Below are positions 30,623-37,813 of a stretch of DNA of 64,000 bases, piece by piece; the first letter of the stretch is position 1, and the number at the start of each line of letters is the position of its first letter. The stretch covers positions 496,001 through 560,000 of the forward strand of contig NZ_CP023564.1 of the NCBI RefSeq assembly GCF_002407065.1, read 5' to 3'. The notes beneath the pieces were generated by a model. The model was not told the origin of the DNA, did no database searches, and saw only the letters and a program-made list of their open reading frames with translations. Both the position numbers and the translations under genes were made by a program. The stretch comes from Brachybacterium ginsengisoli. GTDB lineage: Bacteria; Actinomycetota; Actinomycetes; Actinomycetales; Dermabacteraceae.

Positions 30623-31981
30623 GTGACCATCGCCGACCCCACCCCCGAACAGCTCGCCCTCGTGCAGGACGAGGCCGTGCGCATCACCCGCGACCTGATC
30701 CGCATCGACTCCTCGAACTACGGCGGCCATGACCCGGCGACCTGGGGTCCGGGCGAACGCGAGGCCGCGGAATACGTCGTCGCGCAGCTCGAGGAGGTGG
30801 GGCTCGAGCCGGAGATCCTCGAGTCCGCGCCGGGTCGATCGAGCGTGGTGGTGCGCCTGCCGGGGGAGGACCGCGAGCGCGGCGGGCTGGTGATCCACGG
30901 CCATCTCGACGTGGTGCCGGCGAACGCCGAGGACTGGACGGTGGACCCCTTCGCCGCCGAGGTCATCGACGGCGTGCTCTACGGCCGCGGCGCGGTGGAC
31001 ATGAAGGACATGGACGGCATGATCCTCGCGATCGTGCGCCACCTCGCCCGCACGGGCCAGAAGCCTCCCCGCGACCTGGTGATCGTCCTGTTCGCGGACG
31101 AGGAGGCCGGAGGCACCTACGGATCCCGCTGGATGATCGAGCACCGCCCGGACGTCTTCGAGGGCTGCACCGAGGCCATCAGCGAGGTGGGCGGCTACTC
31201 CATCACCCTGCCCCGCCAGGGCGGCGGAGAGGACGTCCGCGCCTACCTGCTGCAGACCGCGGAGAAGGGCTACGCCTGGCTGCGGCTGAAGGCGACCGGC
31301 CGGGCAGGACACGGCTCGGTGCCCAATGACGAGAACGCCATCGTGCGTCTCTCCCAGGCGATCGCGGCGATCGACGCCCACGACTTCCCCCGCGAGTACG
31401 TGGCCAGCGTGCGCACCCTGCTGGACTCGGTCTCCGAGATCACGGGCACCCGGTGGCAGGAGGACCAGGTCGAGGAGTTCCTGCCCCTGCTGGGCGGGGC
31501 GAAGCAGTTCGTCGCCGGCACCCTCGCCGACTCCGCGAACGTCACCACCTTCCACGCCGGGTACAAGGGCAACGTCATCCCCCAGACCGCCGAGGCGGAG
31601 CTCGACTGCCGCTTCCTGCCGTGCCATCAGGATGATCTGCTCGCCCTGGTCGACGAGCTCTCCGGCCCCCACGTGGAGGTGGTCGTGGACAAGATCGGCA
31701 TCTCCCTGGATGCCCCGCACGACACCGACTTCGTGCGCTCCATGCACCGCGCGATCCTCGCCGAGGACCCGGGTGCCGAGCTGATCCCGTACTGCCTCAG
31801 CGCCGGGACGGACAACAAACAGCTCGCCCAGATAGGCATCGACGGCTACGGCTTCGCACCGCTCCAGCTCCCCGCCGATCTCGACTTCGCCCCGCTGTTC
31901 CACGGCATCGACGAGCGCGTCCCGGTGGACGCGATCCGCTTCGGCGCCCGCGTGCTGCTGCGGCTGGTGCAGGACTGCTGA
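30623..31981 (+). CDS. M20-family metallopeptidase (dipeptidase-like)
   Basis: 452 residues. Zinc-site motifs: VIHGHLDVVP (His, Asp), RGAVDMKDMDG, and ADEEAGGTYGS with the catalytic Glu. The dimerisation domain contains GRAGHGSVPNDENA. A final histidine lies in PLFHGIDERVP. Family members release amino acids from dipeptides or N-acylated amino acids in the cytoplasm. The GTG at 30623 is preceded by GGAAGGA and 8 nt. It stands alone and ends in a strong terminator. Confidence 0.94.
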   Translation: MTIADPTPEQLALVQDEAVRITRDLIRIDSSNYGGHDPATWGPGEREAAEYVVAQLEEVGLEPEILESAPGRSSVVVRLPGEDRERGGLVIHGHLDVVPANAEDWTVDPFAAEVIDGVLYGRGAVDMKDMDGMILAIVRHLARTGQKPPRDLVIVLFADEEAGGTYGSRWMIEHRPDVFEGCTEAISEVGGYSITLPRQGGGEDVRAYLLQTAEKGYAWLRLKATGRAGHGSVPNDENAIVRLSQAIAAIDAHDFPREYVASVRTLLDSVSEITGTRWQEDQVEEFLPLLGGAKQFVAGTLADSANVTTFHAGYKGNVIPQTAEAELDCRFLPCHQDDLLALVDELSGPHVEVVVDKIGISLDAPHDTDFVRSMHRAILAEDPGAELIPYCLSAGTDNKQLAQIGIDGYGFAPLQLPADLDFAPLFHGIDERVPVDAIRFGARVLLRLVQDC

Positions 31982-31996
31982 GGGTCGTGATGCGTG

Positions 31997-32030
31997 AAGG
32001 GCCCGCCGGGACAGTTCCCGGCGGGCCCTT
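31997..32030. terminator. Strong hairpin terminator
   Basis: A perfect 15-bp stem (AAGGGCCCGCCGGGA and its complement) around a 4-nt CAGT loop, starting 15 nt after the M20 gene. It faces the Ltp fragment on the other strand and can end both. Confidence 0.9.
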
Positions 32031-32060
32031 CTGCGGTCCGATCGGCCGCCGACGAGGAAC

Positions 32061-32455
32061 TCAGCCCTCGAGGTTCGCGATCGCGTAGTCGGCCTGCTCC
32101 GCGGTGAACTGGTCTCCGTAGTCGGAGGTCAGCTGGTCATGGATGGCGTCGGGGGACATGGCCAGCTCGTCCTGGTAGACCTTCGCCGACTCCAGCGCGT
32201 TCTCGTTCCAGTCCGCCTCCATGGTGTCGATCGCGTACTGGGCCTCCTCCGGCGTGAACTGGTCGGCATGCTCGGAGATGAGCTGGTCGTAGATGCCCTG
32301 CTTCGACATGTGCAGGGTGTCGGAGTAGGACTCGGCCTGGGTCAGCGCGGACCTGTGGTCGGCCGGGACGTCGGCGTCCTCCGCCGGTGCCTCGGCAGCT
32401 GCTTCCTCGCCGTCGACGGCCTCATCGCCCTCTGCCGGAGCGTCCTCCGGGGCTG
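32061..32455 (-). pseudogene. Ltp-type surface lipoprotein repeat fragment
   Basis: The C-terminal ~95 residues hold two copies of the Ltp/host-cell-surface lipoprotein repeat: SKQGIYDQLISEHADQFTPE with EAQYAIDTMEADWNENAL, and SPDAIHDQLTSDYGDQFTAE with QADYAIANLEG. Upstream is a linker rich in Ala, Glu and Asp. No ATG, GTG or TTG lies in frame until well inside the oppositely coded membrane protein gene, and no signal peptide or lipobox appears in any minus-strand frame there. The gene seems to have lost its 5' end. The left limit of the remnant is approximate. Confidence 0.55.
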
Positions 32456-32543
32456 CGGCCCTCCGGGTGAACGCTCCGGGGCAACTCGACGACGATCCGG
32501 GGTCGGCCCGCCGGATCGGGGGAGAGCCGCCGACACTGGAGGC

Positions 32544-33338
32544 GTGAGCAGACTGATCGTCGCGATCCTCGTCGGGGCCGGGGCGTCGGCCGTCCTCTTC
32601 GCCGTCGCGACCAGCGACGCCTCCCGGATCTGGGGCGTGCTCGGCATCGCCGTGGCCGTCGGGATCCTGGCCGCCCTGCTGCGCCGGGTGCGGGGGTCGG
32701 CGGCTCGAGCATCGTCCTCGCCGGGTGCGGGAGGCGCCGTTGCTCCGCGGCCGACGGGCGGTGGGCGCCGGATCGCGCGCCGTGCGCTCCTCCTCACCGC
32801 CGGTCTCGGTGGCGCGGCCGTGGTGGCCTGGCCGATCCGCGACGAGGTCGCGGCGCAGGCCCGTGTGCTCCCGTTCCGCCACGACCTGAGCGACTACGTG
32901 CGCGGCCCCGGCCGGGCGGAGACGGCGATCGAGGCCTTCATCGTGGCGCGCGGCGACCCGACCGTCACCGACGTCGTGGTCTATCCGCGATATGTGCTGT
33001 TCACGGCGCCGACCTCACCTGGAGCCAGCACCTACGACAGCTTCCAGGTGCGCGGCGGCCGGCTCACCCGCACCGGGCCGTCGTCGATCCAGCCCGACGC
33101 TGTCGCGGAGTTCTCCGTGGAGGACATCGCCTGGGGCGCGATTCCTGCTCTGCACGAGCAGCTCGGCGAGGCGATGCAGGCCGACGGCGGGGAGCTGGGC
33201 GGAGCTCGCCGCCAGGCCGGCGTGCAGCGATCCTCGAGAGACGGCGGCCCGACCCGGATCTCGGTGCTCCTGTATGACGCGTACCGCGACGGGACGCTGA
33301 TCGCCGATCAGGACGGGACGGTCCTCGAGATCAGCTGA
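32544..33338 (+). CDS. Membrane protein of unknown function
   Basis: 264 residues. Two hydrophobic segments fill residues 3-45 (LIVAILVGAGASAVLFAVA, IWGVLGIAVAVGILAALL). After a Gly/Ala/Arg stretch a third lies near residues 80-95 (ALLLTAGLGGAAVVAW). The C-terminal 160 residues are probably extracytoplasmic, with VTDVVVYPRYVLFTAPTSPG and FQVRGGRLTRTGPSSIQP. The GTG at 32544 has GGAG 4 nt upstream. It shares no operon with its neighbours. No family is recognised. Confidence 0.78.
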   Translation: MSRLIVAILVGAGASAVLFAVATSDASRIWGVLGIAVAVGILAALLRRVRGSAARASSSPGAGGAVAPRPTGGGRRIARRALLLTAGLGGAAVVAWPIRDEVAAQARVLPFRHDLSDYVRGPGRAETAIEAFIVARGDPTVTDVVVYPRYVLFTAPTSPGASTYDSFQVRGGRLTRTGPSSIQPDAVAEFSVEDIAWGAIPALHEQLGEAMQADGGELGGARRQAGVQRSSRDGGPTRISVLLYDAYRDGTLIADQDGTVLEIS

Positions 33339-33361
33339 GGCGGTTCGGAGGCAGGACCGGT

Positions 33362-33382
33362 CCGCTGCGCCGGAAGCAGCGG
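33362..33382. terminator. Hairpin between convergent genes
   Basis: CCGCTGC and GCAGCGG flank a 7-nt loop between the membrane protein and the HepT-like gene. It has no U-tract. Confidence 0.5.
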
Positions 33383-33389
33383 CGGGCCC

Positions 33390-33803
33390 TCAGAGGTTCG
33401 CTGCGCGGATCCGCTCGATGACCCCGGGCAGCCGCTCGGTCACCGTCCGCCAGAAGATGTCGATGTCCATCGAGCTGTACCCGCTATGGGCGGCGATGTT
33501 CCGGGTGGTGATGATCCCGCGGCGCTCCGCGGTGGTGACGACGCCGAGCACTGCGCGGAAGCGGTCCTCCTCGAACAACGACGCGAGGCGGAGAACCGCG
33601 ACCGTCGCGCGATCGTAGGAGTCCGACCCCTCGGAGAACTCGTGTCTGCCCTGTGCGATGACCGCTTCGAGGCGGCGTTCGATGCGTGAGAGCTCTTCGT
33701 GGAGGACCGCTGAGGGCGCCGGCGCTCCATCGCTCGGGGCATCGGTGCGACGGCGCGGCGTCCAACGATCGCTGCTGTCGGGGAGGTGATCGGAGGTGGT
33801 CAC
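33390..33803 (-). CDS. hepT: HepT-like toxin (RNase or AMPylation target)
   Basis: 137 residues, helical, DUF86/HepT family. Residues 101-109 (RNIAAHSGY) match the R-x4-H...Y active motif, but two residues separate His106 from Tyr109 instead of one. The first 30 residues are an unusual polar extension. The GTG start overlaps the stop of the HTH-MNT gene by 4 nt, the usual antitoxin-first or coupled order. In this family an MNT-type nucleotidyltransferase adds AMP to HepT at the motif tyrosine and silences it. Confidence 0.8.
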   Translation of the reverse strand: MTTSDHLPDSSDRWTPRRRTDAPSDGAPAPSAVLHEELSRIERRLEAVIAQGRHEFSEGSDSYDRATVAVLRLASLFEEDRFRAVLGVVTTAERRGIITTRNIAAHSGYSSMDIDIFWRTVTERLPGVIERIRAANL

Positions 33804-34261
33804 AGGCGCACCGCTGTGCTCGCGATATGCGGGTGGACGTTCTCGCTGTCGACGACCACGTCCACCGGGAAGCCGAGGAGATCGGTCGCCTCGGCGACGA
33901 AGAGGGGGAAGGCCAGGGGGTCGGCAGCTCGATCGAAGCGGACGAGCAGATCGATGTCCGAGGAATGGTGGTCGGCACCCCGGGCGACCGAACCGAACAC
34001 GCGGATCTCGCTCACGCCGTGACGGAGACCGAGGTCGATCAGAGCATCCCGCTGTTCGGCGAGCGCGAGCGACGGGCGGTAGTCGGTCGCGGTGAGCAGA
34101 CGATCCAGCAGATCGGCGGAGACGGGACGGCGACCGGATTCGATCCCGGCGATGTGCGGCTGCCGGGCACCGACGGCGTCAGCCAGGGCGCGCTGGGTCA
34201 TTCCGGCGTCCTCGCGCGCGGCGCGCAGGAGCCGGGGCGCGTCGACCTCCGGTGCTGCCAT
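33800..34261 (-). CDS. HTH-MNT antitoxin (XRE helix-turn-helix fused to minimal nucleotidyltransferase)
   Basis: 153 residues. Residues 10-60 are an XRE-type DNA-binding domain (DAGMTQRALADAVGARQPHI, AGIESGRRPVS). Residues 70-153 are a minimal nucleotidyltransferase with GSVARG (90-95) and SDIDLLV (101-107), the metal-binding Asp pair. It should repress its own promoter through the HTH and modify the HepT partner. TATCAT lies 6 nt before the ATG and there is no Shine-Dalgarno, so it is probably leaderless. The pair lies between unrelated genes, as expected for a mobile toxin-antitoxin module. Confidence 0.85.
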   Translation of the reverse strand: MAAPEVDAPRLLRAAREDAGMTQRALADAVGARQPHIAGIESGRRPVSADLLDRLLTATDYRPSLALAEQRDALIDLGLRHGVSEIRVFGSVARGADHHSSDIDLLVRFDRAADPLAFPLFVAEATDLLGFPVDVVVDSENVHPHIASTAVRL

Positions 34262-34267
34262 GCCCTG

Positions 34268-34273
34268 ATGATA
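34268..34273 (-). promoter_or_regulatory. -10 element TATCAT, leaderless arrangement for HTH-MNT
   Basis: On the minus strand TATCAT is followed by 6 nt and the ATG of the antitoxin gene. Confidence 0.55.
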
Positions 34274-34308
34274 CCGGCGCTGATATGTCTGCCGCCAGGT
34301 CGGCGATC

Positions 34309-35739
34309 TCAGGACGCCGTGACCACCGCGGGGCTCTCCGCCTGCTCGGCCTTCCACCGCGCCCAGGCGGCGTAGCTGCCCTCGAGCTCGATGACGTCGT
34401 GGCCGGCGCGACGCAGGGCGGAGGCGGCCACGGTGTTGCGCAGTCCCGACTGGCAGAAGGCCACGAGGGGCCCGGCCTCCTGCGAGGGCAGCTGGTCCTG
34501 GTGGAACAGCACCTTCCCGGCGGAGAGCTGCCGGGCGCCGGGGATGGTGCCCGCGGCGTGCTCGGTGCGGGTGCGCACATCCAGCAGCGTCACCGCCTCG
34601 CCGAGGTCGTCGAGCTCGGCGGCGGTGATGACGGACGGCACGGTGGTGGGCAGGCCCTCGAGCGAGGGGACGAAGCCCACGAGCGCGTCGATGCCCACGC
34701 GCACGAAGTGATCGGCGTACTCCGCGGCGCGGGCGGCGTCCGGGGCGAGGACCACGAGCTGGGCGTCGTCGGTGTCCGGGTCGAAGGCCCAGGCGATGTG
34801 CCCGGCGGCCTTGGACAGCATCGGGATGTTCAGGGCGCCGGGCACGGTGCCGGCGTGGACCTCGGCCGCGGGGCGGGTGTCCACCAGGGCGAGGGTGCGA
34901 CCCTCGAGGCCGCGCGCCAGCTCCTCGGCGGAGACCTCGCGCGGGGCGGTGCGCTCGCCGAGCAGGGCAGGCCCCTCCTGGTTCTGGCGCTTCATCCGCG
35001 CGAAGTAGGCGTGGGCGTCGGGCTGGCCGTTCAGCAGCTCGTCGATGAAGCCCTGCTCGTCGTCGTTCTGCAGGAACGGGCCCCACCAGGCGAAGTGCCG
35101 CTCATAGCCCACGGAGGTGGAGGGCAGGGAGCCGATCGCCTTCCCGCAGGCGGAGCCGGAGCCGTGGCCGGGGAACACCTGCACGTGGTCGGGCAGTGCC
35201 AGGAACACCGACTTCAGGGACGCGAACAGCTGCTTGGCGCCGGTGAAGCGGGTGTCCTGCAGGCCCACGGCCTCGTCGAGCAGGTCCGGCCGGCCCAGGT
35301 CCCCGGAGAACACGAAGTCGCCGGAGAGCAGGTAGCCGGGCTCGTCCGCGAAGGCGCCGTCGGCGAGGAGGTAGCTGAGGTGCTCGGGGGTGTGGCCCGG
35401 GGTGTGACGGGCGGTCACCGTGATCCGGCCCAGCTGGATCGTGTCGTGGTCCATCAGGCGCTCGGCCTCGAAGCCGTACTGCCAGTCCTCACCGCCGGTG
35501 CCGGGCACGTACGGGGTCGCCCCGGTGACCGCGGCGATCTCGCGCACGCCGGAGAGGAAGTCCGCGTGGAGATGGGTCTCGGTGACCGCGGTGATGGTGA
35601 GCCCGTGCTGCGCGGCCAGGTCGAGATACACCTGGATGTCGCGCCGCGGATCCACCACCAGCGCCTCGCCGCTCTCCTGACAGGCGATCAGGTAGCTGGT
35701 CTGGGACAGGTCCTCGTCGTAGATGCGTTCGAGAAGCAC
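34309..35739 (-). CDS. CstB-like persulfide dioxygenase-rhodanese fusion
   Basis: 476 residues: a metallo-beta-lactamase-fold persulfide dioxygenase (residues 1-240; ETHLHADFLSG, HTPGHTPEHLSY, SGDFVFSGDLGRPDL, VFPGHGSGSACG), then a rhodanese domain without a cysteine (residues 270-360), then an active rhodanese (residues 375-470) with VAFCQSGLRNT as the catalytic loop. This is the domain order of staphylococcal CstB, which turns low-molecular-weight persulfides into thiosulfate. The GTG at 35739 is preceded by AGGAGG and 4 nt; a 20-residue upstream extension is rejected because it covers the operator. It is divergent from a CstR-like repressor. Confidence 0.93.
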   Translation of the reverse strand: MLLERIYDEDLSQTSYLIACQESGEALVVDPRRDIQVYLDLAAQHGLTITAVTETHLHADFLSGVREIAAVTGATPYVPGTGGEDWQYGFEAERLMDHDTIQLGRITVTARHTPGHTPEHLSYLLADGAFADEPGYLLSGDFVFSGDLGRPDLLDEAVGLQDTRFTGAKQLFASLKSVFLALPDHVQVFPGHGSGSACGKAIGSLPSTSVGYERHFAWWGPFLQNDDEQGFIDELLNGQPDAHAYFARMKRQNQEGPALLGERTAPREVSAEELARGLEGRTLALVDTRPAAEVHAGTVPGALNIPMLSKAAGHIAWAFDPDTDDAQLVVLAPDAARAAEYADHFVRVGIDALVGFVPSLEGLPTTVPSVITAAELDDLGEAVTLLDVRTRTEHAAGTIPGARQLSAGKVLFHQDQLPSQEAGPLVAFCQSGLRNTVAASALRRAGHDVIELEGSYAAWARWKAEQAESPAVVTAS

Positions 35740-35790
35740 GATTCCTCCTGGTCGGGGCGTCGAGGGGGCACCGACGCCCGATGGCATCAT

Positions 35791-35806
35791 ATACCCCATG
35801 GGGTAT
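35791..35806. promoter_or_regulatory. CsoR/CstR operator 1, before the CstB-like gene
   Basis: ATACCCCATGGGGTAT is a perfect 7-2-7 palindrome of the type bound by CsoR-family repressors. On the minus strand it follows directly on a -10-like TATGAT (35787-35792), overlapping it. Confidence 0.85.
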
Positions 35807-35901
35807 GACGGGGATGTTCTGTGTGACTGGACCCCGTGTCCTGCAAGTCATTGTCGCGTTCGATCGAGCGCTCTCGCCAGTCCTGGCGGCGCGCGCACAG
35901 A

Positions 35902-35917
35902 ACACCCCCGGGGGTAT
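35902..35917. promoter_or_regulatory. CsoR/CstR operator 2, before the repressor gene
   Basis: ACACCCCCGGGGGTAT is a near-perfect palindrome (one mismatch) with the same outer bases as operator 1. It runs into TATAGG, a candidate -10 of the repressor gene, implying autoregulation. Confidence 0.8.
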
Positions 35918-35967
35918 AGGCTCCATGACTTGTGCACCGCGCATTCCGAAGCCACCAGGAGAGCACC

Positions 35968-36225
35968 ATGGAACTCGACGCCGCGAGCATGACCCCGGTC
36001 GTCAACCGGCTCAAGCGTGCCCAGGGGCAGCTTGCCGCCGTCACCCGGATGCTCGAGGAGGGTAGGGAGTGCAAGGACGTTGTCACGCAGCTCTCCGCTG
36101 TCTCCAAGGCCCTGGACCGAGCCGGCTTCGCGATCATCGCCAGCGGGATGGAGCAGTGCATGAGCAGCCCCGATCAGGACCTGGACCGCAAGGAGCTGGA
36201 GAAGCTCTTCCTGAGCCTCGCCTGA
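35968..36225 (+). CDS. CsoR-family repressor, CstR-like
   Basis: 85 residues, all-helical CsoR/RcnR family. Cysteines are Cys35 (GRECKDVV) and Cys64 (GMEQCMSS). The copper-binding His found four residues before the second Cys in CsoR is Gly60 here, so copper sensing is unlikely; two Cys without that His is the CstR pattern, which reacts with sulfane sulfur. AGGAG lies before the ATG. It is divergent from the CstB-like enzyme, with one matching operator in front of each gene. Confidence 0.9.
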   Translation: MELDAASMTPVVNRLKRAQGQLAAVTRMLEEGRECKDVVTQLSAVSKALDRAGFAIIASGMEQCMSSPDQDLDRKELEKLFLSLA

Positions 36226-36281
36226 CCTGTTGCCCAGCGGATGCCGTTCAGGAAGGCACGTCGCCTCCCAGTCAGGACACG

Positions 36282-36287
36282 TACCGT
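36282..36287 (+). promoter_or_regulatory. -10 element TACCGT before the family-2 glycosyltransferase
   Basis: TACCGT is 8 nt before the ATG at 36296 and there is no Shine-Dalgarno, so a leaderless transcript is possible. Confidence 0.45.
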
Positions 36288-36295
36288 AGCGCTCC

Positions 36296-37099
36296 ATGCG
36301 AGAGTCCTCCCCGGCAGATCGGTTGAGCTGCTCCGTCGTCGTCCCTGTGAGGGACGATGCAGAGCACCTGCGCCGCCTTCTCGCGGATCTCTCCGAGCAG
36401 ACGACAGCTCCTGATGAGGTGATCGTGGTGGACAACGGGTCGAGGGACGAGAGCGCGCTGCTCGCGCGCCGTGCCGGCTGCGTCGTCGTCCACGAGACCG
36501 CTCCGGGCATCCCGGCGGCGGCTGCGGCAGGCTACGACGCCGCACGTGGCGACCTCATCCTGCGCTGCGATGCCGACAGCAGACTCCCCGCGAGGTGGAT
36601 CTCCGCGCATCTCCGCTCCCACAGCCTCGCCCCGGACTCCGTCGTGCTGGTGACAGGGCCGGCCAGCTTCGTCATGCCGCGCCCCTGGGGGGCGCTCGCC
36701 GCGATCGTCTATCTCGGCGCCTACATGGCGTGCGCAGGAGCTGCCCTGGGCCATCTCCCCGCCTTCGGCACCACCATGTCGATGCGGAGGGTCTGGTGGG
36801 AACGAGTGCGGGGGGAGGTGTCCCTCAGCGCGGAGGTCCACGACGACATGGATCTGTCGTTCCGAGTGGCCCCCGATGAGCGTGTGCGCTGGGCCTGGGG
36901 GGTCAGAGTGGGGATGTCCCCGAGAGCGCTGCGTCCGGGACGTCTCGCCACGCTGCGCGGGAGGCGCGCGGTGAGCACCCTGCGACGCAACTGGGTGATG
37001 CAGCGACCGTGGGAGCGATGGGGGGCGAGGCTGGGCCTCTGCCGGGCGGATCGCTGCGTCGACGACCGGTCGGCGGCACCGCGAGGAAGACGGAGGTGA
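36296..37099 (+). CDS. Glycosyltransferase family 2
   Basis: 267 residues, GT-A fold. The start SCSVVVPVRDDAEHLRRLL and VIVVDNGSRDES form the nucleotide-binding half; RCDADSRLP is the DxD metal motif near residue 90. Middle segment GALAAIVYLGAYMACAGAAL is hydrophobic and may be a membrane contact or span. HDDMDLSFRV near residue 185 carries the acceptor-site acid. It overlaps the following small membrane protein gene by 4 nt. The acceptor is unknown; a lipid- or wall-linked sugar transfer is likely. Confidence 0.88.
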   Translation: MRESSPADRLSCSVVVPVRDDAEHLRRLLADLSEQTTAPDEVIVVDNGSRDESALLARRAGCVVVHETAPGIPAAAAAGYDAARGDLILRCDADSRLPARWISAHLRSHSLAPDSVVLVTGPASFVMPRPWGALAAIVYLGAYMACAGAALGHLPAFGTTMSMRRVWWERVRGEVSLSAEVHDDMDLSFRVAPDERVRWAWGVRVGMSPRALRPGRLATLRGRRAVSTLRRNWVMQRPWERWGARLGLCRADRCVDDRSAAPRGRRR

Positions 37100-37638
37100 G
37101 CTCCGAGGGGCGCACGGAGGCGTGGCCGCGGTTCCGGGCCCTGGCCCTGGTCCCCGTGCGCTGGTCCGGCCTCGCCCTCGCCGTCGCGTTCGCAGCCTGC
37201 GGAATGTGGACGGAGTTCGCGGTGGCGATGCTCGTCGCACTCGCCCAGGTCATCGCCTGGCGTTCTGCTCTGCCTCGGGAATGGGAGTGCGCCGTCTCCG
37301 CCGCCAGTCTGTTCGCCGCAGTGAGCTCCTACCTCCTGCTCTTCGAGCGCTTTCCCTGGTGGGACATTCCCACGCACTTCGTGCTGAACGGGCTGGTCGC
37401 CGTGCTGGTCGCACGTGTCCTGCGCTCCGGGGATCCGACGCCCGCTGTGATCGTGGCGAGCGGCGCCGCGGTAGCCGTGGTGTGGGAGCTGCTGGAGGTG
37501 GCCGGTGCGAGGTGGGTGGACTCCTCGATACACACCGCCCCGGCGGACACCGTCGGCGACATCATCGCGGGCATCCTGGGTGCCGTCGTGGCCGCGCTGC
37601 TGTGGCGGCGCGGTCGCGGACAGGAAGCGGAAGAATAG
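37096..37638 (+). CDS. Small multi-span membrane protein (YjdF/DUF2238-like)
   Basis: 180 residues with about five hydrophobic segments. WWDIPTHFVLNGLVAVLVA near residue 93 places Asp and His as in the WWD-x3-H pattern of YjdF/DUF2238 proteins. VDSSIHTAPADTVGDIIAGI near residue 145 is the second conserved block of that kind. The GTG (37096) overlaps the glycosyltransferase stop, and GGAAGACGGAG precedes it. Coupled translation suggests work on the same lipid or glycan. The function is unknown. Confidence 0.75.
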   Translation: MSSEGRTEAWPRFRALALVPVRWSGLALAVAFAACGMWTEFAVAMLVALAQVIAWRSALPREWECAVSAASLFAAVSSYLLLFERFPWWDIPTHFVLNGLVAVLVARVLRSGDPTPAVIVASGAAVAVVWELLEVAGARWVDSSIHTAPADTVGDIIAGILGAVVAALLWRRGRGQEAEE

Positions 37639-37813
37639 CTCTGGCCGAGCGCCGCCTTCTCCTCGTTTCCGCCGCGGCGTCTCGGGATCCGCGCGCGCTG
37701 AGCGAGGTCATGGCCCTGTCGGCACTCTCGTCGACCCGGGCGGTCGGGGGCCGGCTGGCGTAGAGCCCCCGCTGATCTCTCCGAGGCGGACCCCGTTCTG
37801 CGCAGCGCCGAGA

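Noticed and set aside
35740-35799. Extra 20 residues at the N-terminus of the CstB-like protein
   Set aside because: They would be coded by the operator and promoter; AGGAGG before the GTG at 35739 sets the start.
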